Positions 36,577 to 48,764 of a stretch of 64,000 nucleotides of DNA are shown one piece after another; position 1 is the stretch's first letter, and every line of letters begins with the position of its first letter. Under the pieces are notes generated by a model. It searched no databases. It was given only the letters and a program-made list of their open reading frames with translations, and was not told the origin of the DNA. Origin of the DNA: Formicarius rufipectus (lineage: Eukaryota > Chordata > Aves > Passeriformes > Formicariidae); the NCBI GenBank assembly GCA_013399695.1, contig VXAU01001777.1:1-64000 (forward strand), given 5' to 3'. A program made the position numbers and the translations under genes.

Positions 36577-37846
36577 TAAAATCTTAGAAACTGCAAACCT
36601 CCAGTTAAAGACTGTAAATATTTGCTGTCTTTATGGATGCTGGGAAGAGAGAGGCAAAGTAGTATTCCAAGACTCCAGCTGACATGAAATTACATTAGAC
36701 TTTTCTTCAGTCACTCCCTGGTTTAAACAATTAACCTGAAATTCAAACCTTCCTGACTGAAAAGGGGATGGGGGGGCCAGACACGGAGATGGTAGTGATC
36801 TACTGTGTCTATATTTCAGCCAGTTTAGAGTTGCTGTTTAAATCATGTGTGTTTTAGTATGCTGTGCCATTTTGTCCATTCTACTGCTGGGAATCCCAAA
36901 TGAAAATTTCCTTCCTCTGCTCTCTTTTTCTTAATGTCATCATGTTTTCATTTTCGTGTCTTCTTTACAAACAGCTTTGGCACTCTAGCCAATCTGGAGG
37001 CTGCTTTTATACCTTTCAGATAATTTTAATACATTGTTTTGCTGAAGAAGTTGGGTGGTTTTCTTTACATTTAAACAGTAATGAATTTTATCCCAGTCCC
37101 CAGGTGTTTATTGGTGACACTGAGAAATCATTGAACCATTAGTCCAATGTATCAAGGTGAAACTGGGGCAACTGTAACTGTTTTATTGGTGGCATTCCCT
37201 GAAAGTCAGAAAGTGATGAATGAAATCCTCTGGTCCAATGTCCAGCAGCACATAACCACTTCTCCGTCTGCTTTTCATTTACATGGCTAGGTCTACTGTG
37301 ACAAGTCATCCTCTTTGCCCATTTCTGGATAGAGTAGCATGAGAAATGAGGATATTGTTTGAGTGAGTCTCAGGATCATTGACAGTGAGCTTTGCCTCAC
37401 AAACAAACTGGTTCAGACACTTAAAATAAATATTCTGAATGCTTACCTATTTTCTGTAATAGCAAATGGTAAAGTTAAAAGCCTTTTTGTGAGTTGCTCT
37501 ACAGTAATTTATTTGCACATCAGTTTCTACTGTGAATTCTTCTCAGCTGTGTAGTAAGAGCAATGTATATGGAATGGCTTGGGCAATGTTAGGGGAGAAA
37601 AGGAATGGAGAAAGCTCAAGGGAGTCAGTACATCATTTTTCTACATGAAAATGATGTTGCAGTACTAGTGATATTGTTTTTACTGAAAGCTATTCTGAAT
37701 AAATGAAATATTCCACTAGAGGAAATGGAAAACAAATTTGTTTTGACTTCACTACATACCAATAAATATTGTATTTTCAGCTGTGTGGAAGCAAACCTTT
37801 GCTATAGCCAAAGGAACAACATATTTCTATTGTAAAATATAGCCTT

Positions 37847-37868
37847 AAAAAAAAAAAAAAAAAAAAAA
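37847..37868. repeat. Poly-A run abutting assembly gap
   Basis: Twenty-two A directly before the N run. The true length is unknown because the assembly breaks here. Confidence 0.9.
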
Positions 37869-37916
37869 NNNNNNNNNNNNNNNNNNNNNNNNNNNNNNNN
37901 NNNNNNNNNNNNNNNN
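37869..37916. other. Assembly gap (48 N)
   Basis: Forty-eight consecutive N between a poly-A run and an A/C-rich tract (37917-37977). The gap is very likely a homopolymer or low-complexity stretch that could not be resolved, and the missing length may not equal 48. Confidence 0.98.
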
Positions 37917-38847
37917 TAAAACAAAACCAAAAAACAACCAACAAACCCTATGCAATACTTTTTCTTTAAACAAACAAAATGTCTCTAATGAGGGAATGGA
38001 GGAAAAAAAGTCATTGTTTTCACTTGACAACTAATCATTATACTCTTGCCTTTGTAAACATATATTTCTCTCCGTTTAGCTACATTACATCATAAAACAT
38101 TCTGTTTTCAGTAAATGTGTTTTCTGCTGAGTGTTGTGAAATTTAATAGAGAAGTAATATCTTATTGATGCTTAGTTTTTGTGACCTTTTCCGTCTTGTA
38201 TTAGTGACATATTGGTCCTCTGTCTCCAGTACTATGGGATTCTAATGGATAGTATAGAATGGGTCAGATAATGAAAGTCCCTGGTACATTAACTTTCAAT
38301 TTCATGAATGTCTGAATACTGCCTGGAAGATGAATAACAGGCATTTGCTTCCTTTTGCATTTTAACATTTATGACCTGGTTATGATTTTTTTTTCTGTAT
38401 TACCAAACAACAGGTCCTATATTATCCTATTAAACTGTGTACTTCTGCTTTTTTTTTTTCTTTTTTTTTTATGAAGACCAAATGTCATTTCCAGAGAGAG
38501 GCAGAGAATGCCCAAATTCTGCTAAATGAGATAGTCTTTTTTTATTAGCAAAGGTAAGTTTTTAAGGAACCTGTGCAATGTCAAGTTCTATAGAAACAGG
38601 CACCAGATGTTACATAATATCAGTGTAGCATATTCAGAATCTTTATGTCAAAAACACTGCACAGTATTTTGAGGGGATGAGAACAGGATAGGAAAGTCCA
38701 GCTGCATTTACTTTACTTCCATGCAGCTGCATTTGGAAACTGGAAGCAAAGTTATCAGTGTCAGGACTTGTTTCATCCATTGAGATTGATGGATATAGAT
38801 GAGTAGGGTGGTTAACAAGCTCAAAATATAGTCTGTACCCTATATCT

Positions 38848-38900
38848 AAATGGGAATTGGACTAGATTTCCTCATTAAAGGAAGGTCTGTGATTTCTGTT
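38848..38900 (+). mobile_element. Possible decayed CR1 3' end
   Basis: GGAATTGGACTAGATTTCCT followed by TTAAAGGAAGGTCTGTGATTTCTG resembles the GGTTGGACTAGATGACC...GGTCCCTTCC...TGATTCTG end of CR1 in sense orientation. It is short and diverged, so confidence is low. Confidence 0.35.
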
Positions 38901-39423
38901 CCAGGACCAATATGCCACTAATACAGCTGGTCCAGGTTGGGACTACTGGGAAAAGGATGATTCTTCCATGTTGAGAAGTAAGAAAATCCACAAACATCTT
39001 AGATGTAAGTGAGGTTTTCTAGAGGGAAGTATGAAACATAATGCCAAAGCAGAGTAGGTTACATCAGAATGTTTTATTGTTTTGTGGTTGCAACAGCTGA
39101 GTCAGTTCACAGTGTATCTTGGAGACAAACTGTTTGTCCACAATATTTCAATTCCCAGCATCAGCTTTAGTTATGATCCCGAAAGAAGAATTCAAAACAT
39201 TTTGGAGCTGGATTGAATCTATTGCCTAGGATCCCATTCTTTCCCTGAAACCATTTTATGTTGGAATATTTCAGAAATGAGCAGCATGTGACAGAGTGTG
39301 AATGTACCAGAGGTTCTGTGGAAAAAATCATAACCTTCCTGCAGTGGTGTAGACACTTTATAGCTAACAGTTCTATAGACATTCTTATTTTATACCCAAA
39401 ATTGTAAGGGGGGAGAAGTTCAC

Positions 39424-39450
<27 letters not shown>
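39424..39450. repeat. Poly-T run, 27 bases
   Basis: Twenty-seven uninterrupted T. Read on the minus strand it is a poly-A run that could be a retroposon tail, but no body is recognisable on the left side. Confidence 0.9.
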
Positions 39451-39456
<6 letters not shown>

Positions 39457-42400
39457 CCATATAGATACTTTTGCTTGCTCCAAAGGTATAATCTAAAGGC
39501 TAATTGGAATTCAAGAATGCTTTCTGAGTACAAAACACATTACATATTCTAGAGAAAAATTAGGGAAAAGAAAAAAATAGGGAAAAGAAGGTTTCCTTAT
39601 GCAGGCTGTATGTAGGAAGACCAAAATTTGACTGCAAAATAAGAATAACCAAATAACTTCTATGTTATGCCCTTTGATTTGAAAAGTTTTAAAGGTCCCT
39701 GTTTAAAATCAGTATTTTGGAATGAGGCATTCCTCAGTATGGTTCCTGCTCACTGTCATTAGTAGTTCCATCTGTTGCAAGAGCACGGGTTTCTTTGAGA
39801 GCAGTGGCTGATTATGCAGATTCTGCCTCCTTTATAGCGGTTAAGTCATGAAGTAAAACAGGAATGTCTATGCACGTGGGACATCTTTTGCCTGGATTTA
39901 GATGATTGCTTCATCTCAGATAAAAAACAGCTACAAAGACTGTGTCCAAAGCACTGTTTAGCATTTGAGAAATATTACCTGACCAGCCATAAAAGCCTGT
40001 TCATGGATTTGGTATGTATAATAGGCTGCCTCGTACAATAATCTATTATAAATAGCTACCTAATTCCTTTTCTGGTTAGTTCTATTCAGCATCAAACAGG
40101 AAAGCTGGTGTTTGGAAGGTTGGTGCATGTGCATATGTACAAATTAATGTCTCAAGTTGTCCTCCTTCCATCTAAATCTCATTGCCTTGGAAAGACCTCA
40201 GCTAGGGCTGTGGGGTTGCTACCATGCCTTTCAGGACAGACCTTTGACTGTCACCATAGTTGATGACATTGCCAAAACCAGGTATAATGGTACCTGGCCA
40301 GAGTTAAATTCTACACAGTACCAATGTCATCTGCTTCCATAGTTAGAAAGGACAGTCTACCATATACTATGTGAAGCAGAGCAAAGCTGTGATATAAGGG
40401 AGACAGAGCAGATTAGGATGTCAGCTGCAATGAACTTGATTTACTGGCATTTTAAAATGAACTGGATTGTATCAATCAGTCGTGTCTGCTCTTAAAATTT
40501 CATTTATTTTAATGCACAGAAAAAAAGGTATTTAAAGTCATCATTTCAAAGTGCAGACATAAAGTATTCTGCAACATGTTTTTCTCAGATTTAGAAAAGA
40601 ATCAATAGGATCAAAAAGAGATAATTTGCAGGGTTTTTTTTTTTCTTTGGTTTGGGTTTTTTTACTTTTAAAGCACATACAATACAGCCAAAGAAGATGT
40701 ATACTTGGTAGTAGAGAGCATACAGTTCTTTAAAATGAACAAAATAAATCTGGTAAAATTAATATAATAGGCAGCCTGAAAATCTGTTTTCAATCATGGC
40801 ATGTGACTGTGTATGCGTTACATGACACATTCATGATTCAGAAAATATTACAAGGTCTCATTTTCAGTTTAAATGGGAGATTTAAATTGTGTTGTGCTAC
40901 ACACTGTTCTGAGTGACTTTGAAGATGACTGGGATTGCCTTATTCTTTATCATCTTGCCAAGGCAGTGATCATCACAGCTTTTTTTATAATGATGAAAAG
41001 AGTGACTCCTCTCTTTGTGGGGTAAACTGTTAACAGCCTTGTGAAAATCAGAGAGGAAGCGCAACGAAGTATTTCTCTACCAATACACGCATCCTAACTT
41101 TGTGCTTGAGGAAGAGGGAATTTGCCATTAAATATGTTCTACTAAGAAAATGCCCTAACTCAGGGCTGCACTATGGTCTCTTTAAGTGAAAGGTGGCTCT
41201 GTAAGACCACTGAGTCTGGTCCTATGAAGGACCATTATCTACAATAATAAAATTTCAGTTGTTAGCAGTTCAGTTCTCTGTTAGGCCTAACCAAAAGTAC
41301 AACCTGTTGATGTGGTCCTACTGCAGCCTTGCTGAGAAATGCTTCTCTGAGAACGTAAGTGTGGCTGTTCTGCAGAACTGTGTGTGCCTGACATAGGGCA
41401 GAAGGTGGAACGGTGGCAGTGCGAATGCAACTGGTGTTTCTTAGAAAGGATTAAGAAATTCTATAAGACAAGAGAATTGACAGTAGAAAAAGAGGCTTGA
41501 TAATGCTTATAGACACAAAATGTAACTAAATATTTTCAGAGTGACACTCCAGGAGACCAACGTGCTGGCAGAAAGTAAGCTCAGGGAATTTACTTCAGCA
41601 GGGAAGAACTGATTTCACTTTCCAGTGATTACAGCTACAGATTGATGTATTATTGGTAATAAATTGATCAAGTTCCGTTTGAAAACTAATTAGACTAGTT
41701 GCCTCCCTTGCTTATATAGACTAGGAGTTTCCCTTTAATTCTCAAATTAAATTTATGTGTAGTTAGCTTATACTCTGTTTTTCTCTTGTCAACATGACCT
41801 GTTAGCTTTGATGTCTTTTACTCTTCCCTAGTGTCTGTGTGTCCAAGTACCTCTCTTGTTCCTTATTGTATGTCCAGTTTACCTTCTATCTTTCTCATCT
41901 GGCAAAATTTTCCTTGACATAAACATATGTGCACCTACCTTAACTCACAAAAAAACCCAAAACAAACTCTTACCCCTTATGGTTAAGTCCGCTTTCCCAT
42001 TTAACCCTATTTAAGTTTTCTGAAAATATACTGCCCACTGCTGGGAATTCAGGCTAAATCTCATCTCATAAATCAACAACAACAAAAAAAAAGGCTAATC
42101 TTTGAACATATTCCTCCTGCCCAATACAATCAAAGCAGAACATATTAAATGTGGACATGACATTTAACTTCCATTCAGCAGAACTGGGAAAATGCAACTG
42201 GGAAACCCTATGACAGTTATCATATTTCTCTCATTTTATTGGAAAGTTCCCTCTAACCCATATTAACATGTTACACTAATTGAGAAGGAGGTAAAAAATT
42301 ACTTCATGGGTCATTCAATGTCTGATGATGCAGTGGCATACAAAGGTTTTCTCTAAAGAGACATTAACTGATTATTTAATCTTTGCCAGAGCCTGAAATT

Positions 42401-42891
42401 CTGTATTTATTTCTAGGCTTTTTTAAAAGATTTAAGTGAAAGATGTGATGGTCATATCCTAGAGATACGGTGCCAGAGAATTAACAGTGAATGTATAATC
42501 AATATTTCCAGCACCTATTGATTTATGTCAGTAATTACTTCTGGACCCATAATGCTGACTGTTGTCAAAATAGCTTTCTCTTAATGGTGTAAAATACTAG
42601 TTGTGCCAAGCGATTCATTATTTATCTCAATAAATTAAGTATAATAGTGATAACTCTAAGCAAATTTTTATATTATATGTCACCTTTGACACTGATCAGA
42701 GAGTAATTCATTCAGAAGGTTTGTAGCCATGAATTAGTAAAGAAAATAGTAATTCCAGTCAGAGACAGACAGCAAAACCCATGAGCTGAGTCAGCCTGGG
42801 GAATGCTGGTGTAGAATACAGTTGAAAGATAACAAGCCAGCTCTCCTGAAAAGTTGCACAGCTCTGTTCTGGTTTGACACTTATATTTGCC

Positions 42892-43080
42892 TGTTTTGTT
42901 GCAGTTGCTTTTGTGGGGTTTTTTGTTGTTTTGTTTGTTTGTTTGCTTTTTGGTTTCTTTTTTGTTGTTTTGGAGGTGGTGTGTTGTAGGAGTTTTTTTG
43001 CAGCAGAGGGGACATTGTTCTGTTTGTTGTGTTTTGGTTTTGTTTGGAGGGTTTTTGTTGTTTTGTTGTTCGTTTTGTTT
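42892..43080. repeat. Interrupted T/G-rich tract, about 190 bases
   Basis: Mostly GTTT, GTTTT and GGTTTT units, interrupted by GCAGCAGAGGGGACATTG around 43000. It gives overlapping open frames of 66-130 codons on both strands (Phe/Val/Leu/Cys on plus, Lys/Asn/Thr/Gln on minus). These are compositional artefacts. Confidence 0.85.
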
Positions 43081-44491
43081 AAGATAAGACGCAACAGTGT
43101 ACATTGTTACTGGGAAACTTGTTTCACATTAAATTACAGCTTATGGAATTTGAAATTCCACACTACTGAATTTCTCTAGATTAGTAGTTCACTGTGAAAA
43201 ATGAGGCCTGCAAATTTTCCAGTTTATTCTAACTCAGTCCCTGTAAAGTGCACTCCTGAAAACAGGAGTTACATGCCAACTAAATTCTGTTTTTCGAAGT
43301 GTAAGGTGTTCCCAGTTTTATCAAAATTCACAGGAAGCTGCAATGGACTGAAGTAATGGGTGTTTAATAGTTTATATGTATACTCAGCTCCTTTCAAAAA
43401 CAAATCCACAAAACTGTGGCTGTGTATCCTGCAACTGAGGAGAAATAATGAGGAACAGTAGTTGGTACAATTACCATTAGGTTCAGTCCATCTTGGAATA
43501 TTTAGTCACCACAGCTTTATACCTGACTTGGATATAATAATGATAATTATCACAGTGGTAATTCATTTCTTGAACCACTTGATTATTTGAGCATTCATGT
43601 GTTGCTTAAGTTGTACTTTTGTTTGCAATAGACACCTTCATGTCTTGGGTCCTTATTTTTCTCTGTTAAAATAACAAAGATTTTAAAGGAAAATAAACCA
43701 TGAAACCTCCTATTTTTAAACTGAAAAGGAAACTAGGAACATGGCCTCTGTTTAATTTAGACATGGTGGCAAAGGCCATATGTTAGTGATATCAGTATTA
43801 CAAAACACTAGAGATTAAAATGCTTAATGGAAGTTGTTAAACTTTATTTTTTTAGCATTATTTAATATTGACAAAAAATACTGCTCTAAGATTAATCCAT
43901 ACTGATCCATACTGCTGTACGATTAATTGTTCATATTAGCAGTGTAGCTTGCACAGTTGAAAATAAACATAAGTGTATGAAAGGTCTTTTACCACAGAAA
44001 TTGCCAAAGATATAAAAAAACATTTTTCTAGCAGAAATCCTCTCAATGGAAAATGCTTTTCCCTTATGTGTTTCCCCTATTTTTTTGTGTTAAATCCAAA
44101 GCAATATCCTTTGATAGGTCATGTCTACTGAAGCTGACAAGAGGAAATGCTTATGATTCTGTCACTTAGTGTTTCATTTCTGATTGCTAATTCTAGAGTA
44201 TGTCCTTCTGCAGTCAAGGACTGAATTAAAACACCTCATTATTAACTTACATTATTAATATTTCAAAAAGATAACTCATAAAAAGTGGTGGGAAAAATTT
44301 TTTTGAGTTACATTATAAAAGCACGGAATCTTTCCTTTTTCTCAGAAACAGATGTCAATATTTTAATTATCATGAACTGTAGTTCACTTGAGAGCAGACC
44401 TAGAGTGCTAGCAGATAAAGAGGACAAAACATTGCAGCCTAATTTTAGGATTCTTTTAAATTCCAACTTTTATAGGTATAGTCTATTTATT

Positions 44492-44509
44492 GGAGGGGGG
44501 GGAGGGGGG
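44492..44509 (+). repeat. G-run, possible G-quadruplex
   Basis: GGA, then eight G, A and six G. These runs could supply four stacks of G for a quadruplex on the plus strand. An A/C-rich tract follows at about 44524-44560. Confidence 0.55.
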
Positions 44510-45869
44510 AGCCCAGGAAACCCTGATCCAAACAAAACAAAAAACCCAAACCAGAACAAACAAGTAAGCAAAAATACAATAAAAACCATTAGAACAACAC
44601 CCTAAAATGCCTTTAATAGCGCCAGAAAGGTTCAGGCTGTAGAATAACACCTCTTTCTATGATGCTTCACTATGTGACAGTCACGGCTTTTAACATCCTT
44701 TCCCTCAATGTCAGAAGCATTTCTGTGAAGGCTGCAGCTAGGTGTGTATTGCAGCTACAGCTGACATCAGCAGGCTCTGCTGCCACAGCTATTATATAAG
44801 ACTCCTCTTCAAGGAGAAAAACATCTTTTTTGATTAAGAACTTAATACCTTGAGCTCTCAGCACGATACATGAAGTCTCAGTTGCTTAATGAAAAGATGG
44901 AGATTGCAAACTCTCAAAAAGAGTTTGAATTTCCTTCTGGTCAAAGGAAAAAGGAGTAAGCAAGACATTTCATACTTGCCTGTCTCTTGTACAGCAAGTT
45001 TTCTATTCAGGCTGGAGATGAGGGGATGCAACATATGTGTGTGTATTTTGGCAGACTGTGTCATCCTTTACAGGCAGATCTTGGTGACCCATCTGATGTA
45101 TATCTGTGTTTCTGAAGACCGTGGGCTACACAACAGTAATGCTTTCCTTGATCTTGAGGAAAAGCCCCAGTGACAGCTGTTTCTTTGTATTTTCCGCTGT
45201 TACAATTTCCAGAGGTTAGAAACCTCTAGCATTAGCAACTACTTTGAAGTGTTTCTTCCAGTGCAATTAATTCCTGAGAGTTGAATATATCTGAAATACA
45301 TACCTGCTTTCTAGGGTTTACACCTTTTTTTTTTTTTAATCACCTGGCATATGGCAAAGCCAGGGGCAATCTCTTTAGTAAGTATAGAAGAGTCTTTTGT
45401 TCTTGTGAAATCTAGGTTAAGAGAACCAATGCTAGAAAATAAAAGTTTGCCATCTCATAGCTGTCCCATAGTTTATGCCAGCGACATAAAGATGTCTGTC
45501 TCTAGCCTTACACTCCATCAAGGGAGTCCTGGCAAATGAGCACAATGCAGCATGCATGTACTGTTTGTCTCAAGTGAAACTGCAAAGCTGTAACTAGCAG
45601 TCCTGTTGACTTTATCCAAGGTGTTAGCTAACCTGGCAGTTTGACCTCTTGGGAGAGACCTGGTAATATGCGCTAGAAGTTAGCTTGACTTCTTGTGCTT
45701 TATTATGTGCAGTTGCTGCTGCCTTTCGGCTTCAGTGAGGGAAATTGCCCTTTTCCTGCACTCTTAGCTGTAGCTGTAAAGCAGATTGCGATGAACAAAC
45801 TTCTGCCCTGAAAACCTAATACATAAGAGCTGCTTGCCAGCAGTTTGCTAGCTGCTATTAAGCATGAAA

Positions 45870-46090
45870 ATGGTGTCTTAGGGTATGATCAAGTTTTTAC
45901 CTTGGCTTTATAAATATTCATTATCTTGCATTTTCACTAATTGCTCTAGAGCAAGAGAAAATGTTAATTTTTAATCAATAATACAGCATCCTTCAGAACA
46001 TTTTACAAATTAGGAGTTCATTACAGTCCCAACATATGCTGTTAATGTTGGTTGTTACATGCTAATTAGTTTGGATTTATTTTTTTTTAA
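45870..46090. promoter_or_regulatory. Possible conserved non-coding element
   Basis: Complex AT-rich sequence with TAAT-core sites (TGCTAATTAG near 46060, TTTTTAATCAAT near 45967) and no simple repeats until the T run at 46079. Texture only, with no comparative support available. Confidence 0.2.
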
Positions 46091-47755
46091 TCAGGAGTAA
46101 CACTGGAAATGCTAGCTATGGAACTGGCATTGTGCAGAAATTTTCCAAGCAAAGGTCAGGTAACAGCTCCCATATAGAAGAAGTGGGATATAGTTACTAG
46201 CTGTTGGAATTTACTCTATGAAATCAGTTGGTAAGGGGATTAATTCCTTTCCTTAATACAGGTTAACCAACTGTATATGTAATGCTCAAGAATTTCTTTT
46301 GATTAGTGATTTCACTATTTGAAGGCACCATGGTTATAAATTGATGGGTTTTTTGAAGGTTAAGCATTTTAAAGCACACAGATTTATTCATGCAGACTAT
46401 CAATTACTTTGATATCCTTTGAATTAGCATTAAAGTTGAGGGTCTTTGAACTGAAAGGATTTCAGTAATTGCAGGCAAAAGATATGGAGTCCATAATTCT
46501 GTTGGATGTAACTGTCATGAATCTTGAAATGTGGCAGGAAGAGTCATTAGCAGAGTGCCATTCACGTTGACTCATCAGAAGGGGAGTTGATGTGATTGCC
46601 TCAAGCAGAGTACAGAAGGTCAGCACGGGCCAATACCCTCAGCTAACAGAATTGTAGAAAGTTCACAGAACTGCATGACAGCTAGCTCCAGTAATCCTGA
46701 CTCCTCTGTCTAGATGAGTTGTTTCTCTGGGAGAAACCTATCGCCAACTGCTCAAGGCTCTTGCCATTTAAATTCTTAAAAGGATTTTATTTTTTATTAG
46801 GTGACATTTCTATAATATTCTACATGACTTAACATTATTTTTAGGGGTAGTAATAAGGTTCAATTAGAGATTAAGGATCAAGACAATGACCTCCTCCTGC
46901 TTTCTACGTATTTCACTTCCCATTTTTCTCTGTGTTAAATGTTCTTCTATAGCTCTTGTGTAATTTCACATACTATTAAATGCAAACAGGAAATCTTGAT
47001 TTTTTTTACAGACTGAGAAGATATGTGACGGGTCAGGAAGGGACATTTCTCCACTTCATTTAGCAGAAACAACTTGGGCCCAGAAAAGATAGATATGTGA
47101 GGGAAAGAGAGTGCACCAATCACCAATTCTCAGTTCTCTTGTGCTTTAGCTTTTTCTGCTAGTGCAGGATCAGGAGAGGAGGCACAGTTAAATGACTGGA
47201 GAAATTTATGTTTCTTATCCCTGCACTACTGACATGGATGGGCACAATTCTGAGAGCAAATGAAGAAGTGTGGACTGACAGAACCACCCAATACAATGAA
47301 CACACCGGTCTTCGTCCAGTATGAGAAACTTGAAATTGTTAGTATGAAGGAGAATATTTCTCTAAACTTTGGCTTTTCATGTTATTCAACATGAAAAAAT
47401 ATGAGATCTAGAGCTGTTTCTGCTCCTTCACTGGACTTCAGTTACAAAAGTTTAAATTTTAATCAGTTCTATAGTGGACAACAAGCACTTTAGTCTTTAT
47501 CTGACAGTTGTATATTTAATATCATGCCTCCTGTTTGAAGTATCTGGGGTATCTGCATCGCTATTCTGTGCTTATTAATGCTTCTACAACCTCATTTTCC
47601 CACAGTAGTGTTAAAGTGAATATTCCCCAAAATGAGATGTTGAGACACCAAATTGATCCAAGTGGTCTGGCAGATTGCATGTGACTTCATGCCTACAGAG
47701 AAGTAAAAGTAGGACATTAAGCTTTCTAAACCTCAGTTATTTCTGCTTCTTCTGT

Positions 47756-47760
47756 AAAAC
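47756..47760 (+). repeat. Target-site duplication, left copy (AAAAC)
   Basis: Five bases before the LTR boundary. The partner at 48760-48764 is AGAAC, one mismatch. Confidence 0.55.
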
Positions 47761-47895
47761 TGTAGCAGTTTTCACCCAGTGTCCACCCAAACCTCCAGGG
47801 CCCCCCCTTTCCCAGAAGGAAAGGAAAAGGGAAAAAGGCAAAAAAACAGCTGAGAGATAATGGCAAAACAAACTCAGAGTGGCTAAATACTTAAA

Positions 47896-47901
47896 TTTAT
47901 T
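47896..47901 (-). terminator. LTR polyadenylation signal AATAAA (minus strand)
   Basis: TTTATT on plus is AATAAA on minus. It is placed in the R/U5 part of the LTR, in agreement with the minus orientation of the TATA motif. Confidence 0.55.
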
Positions 47902-48566
47902 ATTAACGAGATAAGAACTAAAACTAAAAAGTAAGAAATCAGTCTTAAAAACACCTTTCTCCTCCCACTCTTCCCTCTTTCCAGCAGTTCAAGGGAGCAG
48001 GGAATGGGACTTTTGCAGTCAGTTGTTTCTGCCGTTGCTCTTGTCCTGTGGGTCACTCCATGGGCTGCAGTTGGGTCTCTGCACCCCAATGGTCTCCATG
48101 GGCTGCAGGGGGACAGCTGCTCCACCACGATCTCCACCACAGGCTGGAGGGGGACCACAGCTCTGAGTCCTTTTCTTGCTCCCATGGGGTCCCTCCCACG
48201 GGAGACAGTCCTCGATGGACTTCTCCAACGTGAGTCCACCCCCCAGGCAACACTTCTACTGGGGCAAAAACCTGCTCCAGCGTGGGTCTCCTCCACGAGT
48301 CATGGCCGCAAGTCTCTTCCAGGATTTCTCTTCATCCTGGGCCTCCCACAGGGTAACAGCTCCTTCATTCATCCACCTGCTCCTCCATGGGCTGCAGGGG
48401 AGTCTCTGCACCCCAATGGCTCTTCATGGGTTGCAGGGGTGAGGGAATACCTTTTAGTCCTTCCCCCCACCTGCTGCAGCATGGGTTCCCTTCTCCTCTT
48501 CCTGCTCCAACCTTGGTCTCTGCATTGTCTCATGGCTGGAATTTCCAACTGCGCAACACTCCTAAG

Positions 48567-48580
48567 TTCTTAAATATGTT
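48567..48580 (-). promoter_or_regulatory. TATA-like box of the LTR (minus strand)
   Basis: On minus the sequence reads AACATATTTAAGAA, which is the better-preserved counterpart of the TATA-like box in the related LTR at 21297. Confidence 0.5.
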
Positions 48581-48759
48581 ATCACGGAGGCATGACTATG
48601 ATTCTTAATTAGCTCAACTTTGGCCATCAAACAGGAAGTCCCTCCTGGACCTGGATGTCATTGGCTTCACAGGACAGGGGAAGCTTCTAGCAGCTTCTAA
48701 TAGAAACTATCCTGGAAGCCCCTCCTTCTACTGAAATTCAGCTACAGAAACCCATGACA

Positions 48760-48764
48760 AGAAC
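48760..48764 (+). repeat. Target-site duplication, right copy (AGAAC)
   Basis: Directly adjoins the LTR boundary and matches AAAAC at 47756-47760 in four of five bases. Confidence 0.55.

Larger units (their letters stand above)
35430..37846. other. Non-coding with simple-sequence tracts
   Basis: No gene is recognised. It contains a large T/G tract (35982-36093) and a G8A13 homopurine run (36548-36576). The 92-codon open frame at 36864-37142 has no identifiable domain. Confidence 0.5.
37978..42891. other. Non-coding, no gene seen
   Basis: AT-rich unique sequence with poly-T runs at 38.45 and 39.42 kb, a weak CR1 tail at 38.85 kb and a T/G tract at 40.63 kb. Open frames are 71 codons or fewer and none is recognisable. 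Confidence 0.5.
43081..47760. other. Non-coding, possible conserved elements
   Basis: No gene is recognised. Patches at 44640-44880 and 45870-46090 are complex and contain homeodomain-type and octamer-like sites. A short tandem duplication of TCCATACTGA lies near 43897-43916. The open frame at 44285-44605 spans a G-run and an A/C tract and is not credible as a gene. Confidence 0.4.
47761..48759 (-). mobile_element. Solo LTR, avian ERVL-like, related to the 21.1-kb LTR
   Basis: Read on the minus strand this 999-base element starts TGTCATGGGTTTCTGT and ends CTGCTACA (TG...CA), flanked by AGAAC and AAAAC. Its U3 shares AGAAGCTG(C)nAGAAGCTTCnCC and a GCCAATG motif with the LTR at 21128-22035. 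It carries ATATTTAAGAA as TATA (plus 48567-48580) and then a long array with GGAGCAGG / CCCATGGGCTGCAG-type units. AATAAA lies at plus 47896-47901. The last 130 bases are more decayed, with poly-purine and poly-C runs. No internal retroviral sequence adjoins it, so it is a solo LTR. The longest open frame in the window (48004-48573, plus, 189 codons) runs antisense through the array and is not a gene. Confidence 0.85.

Noticed and set aside
42712..43179. Open frames of 66-130 codons on both strands
   Set aside because: They are translations of the T/G-rich tract (Phe/Val/Leu/Cys one way, Lys/Asn/Thr/Gln the other).
48004..48573. The longest open frame of the window (189 codons, plus) as a gene
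   Set aside because: It lies antisense within a solo LTR and is a by-product of the GGAGCAG/CCATGG repeat array. Other frames of the same array are open too, and no protein family is visible.
21128..48759. A single provirus bounded by the 21.1-kb and 47.8-kb LTRs
   Set aside because: The two LTRs are in opposite orientation, differ in sequence and have different target duplications. The interval between them holds no retroviral genes.
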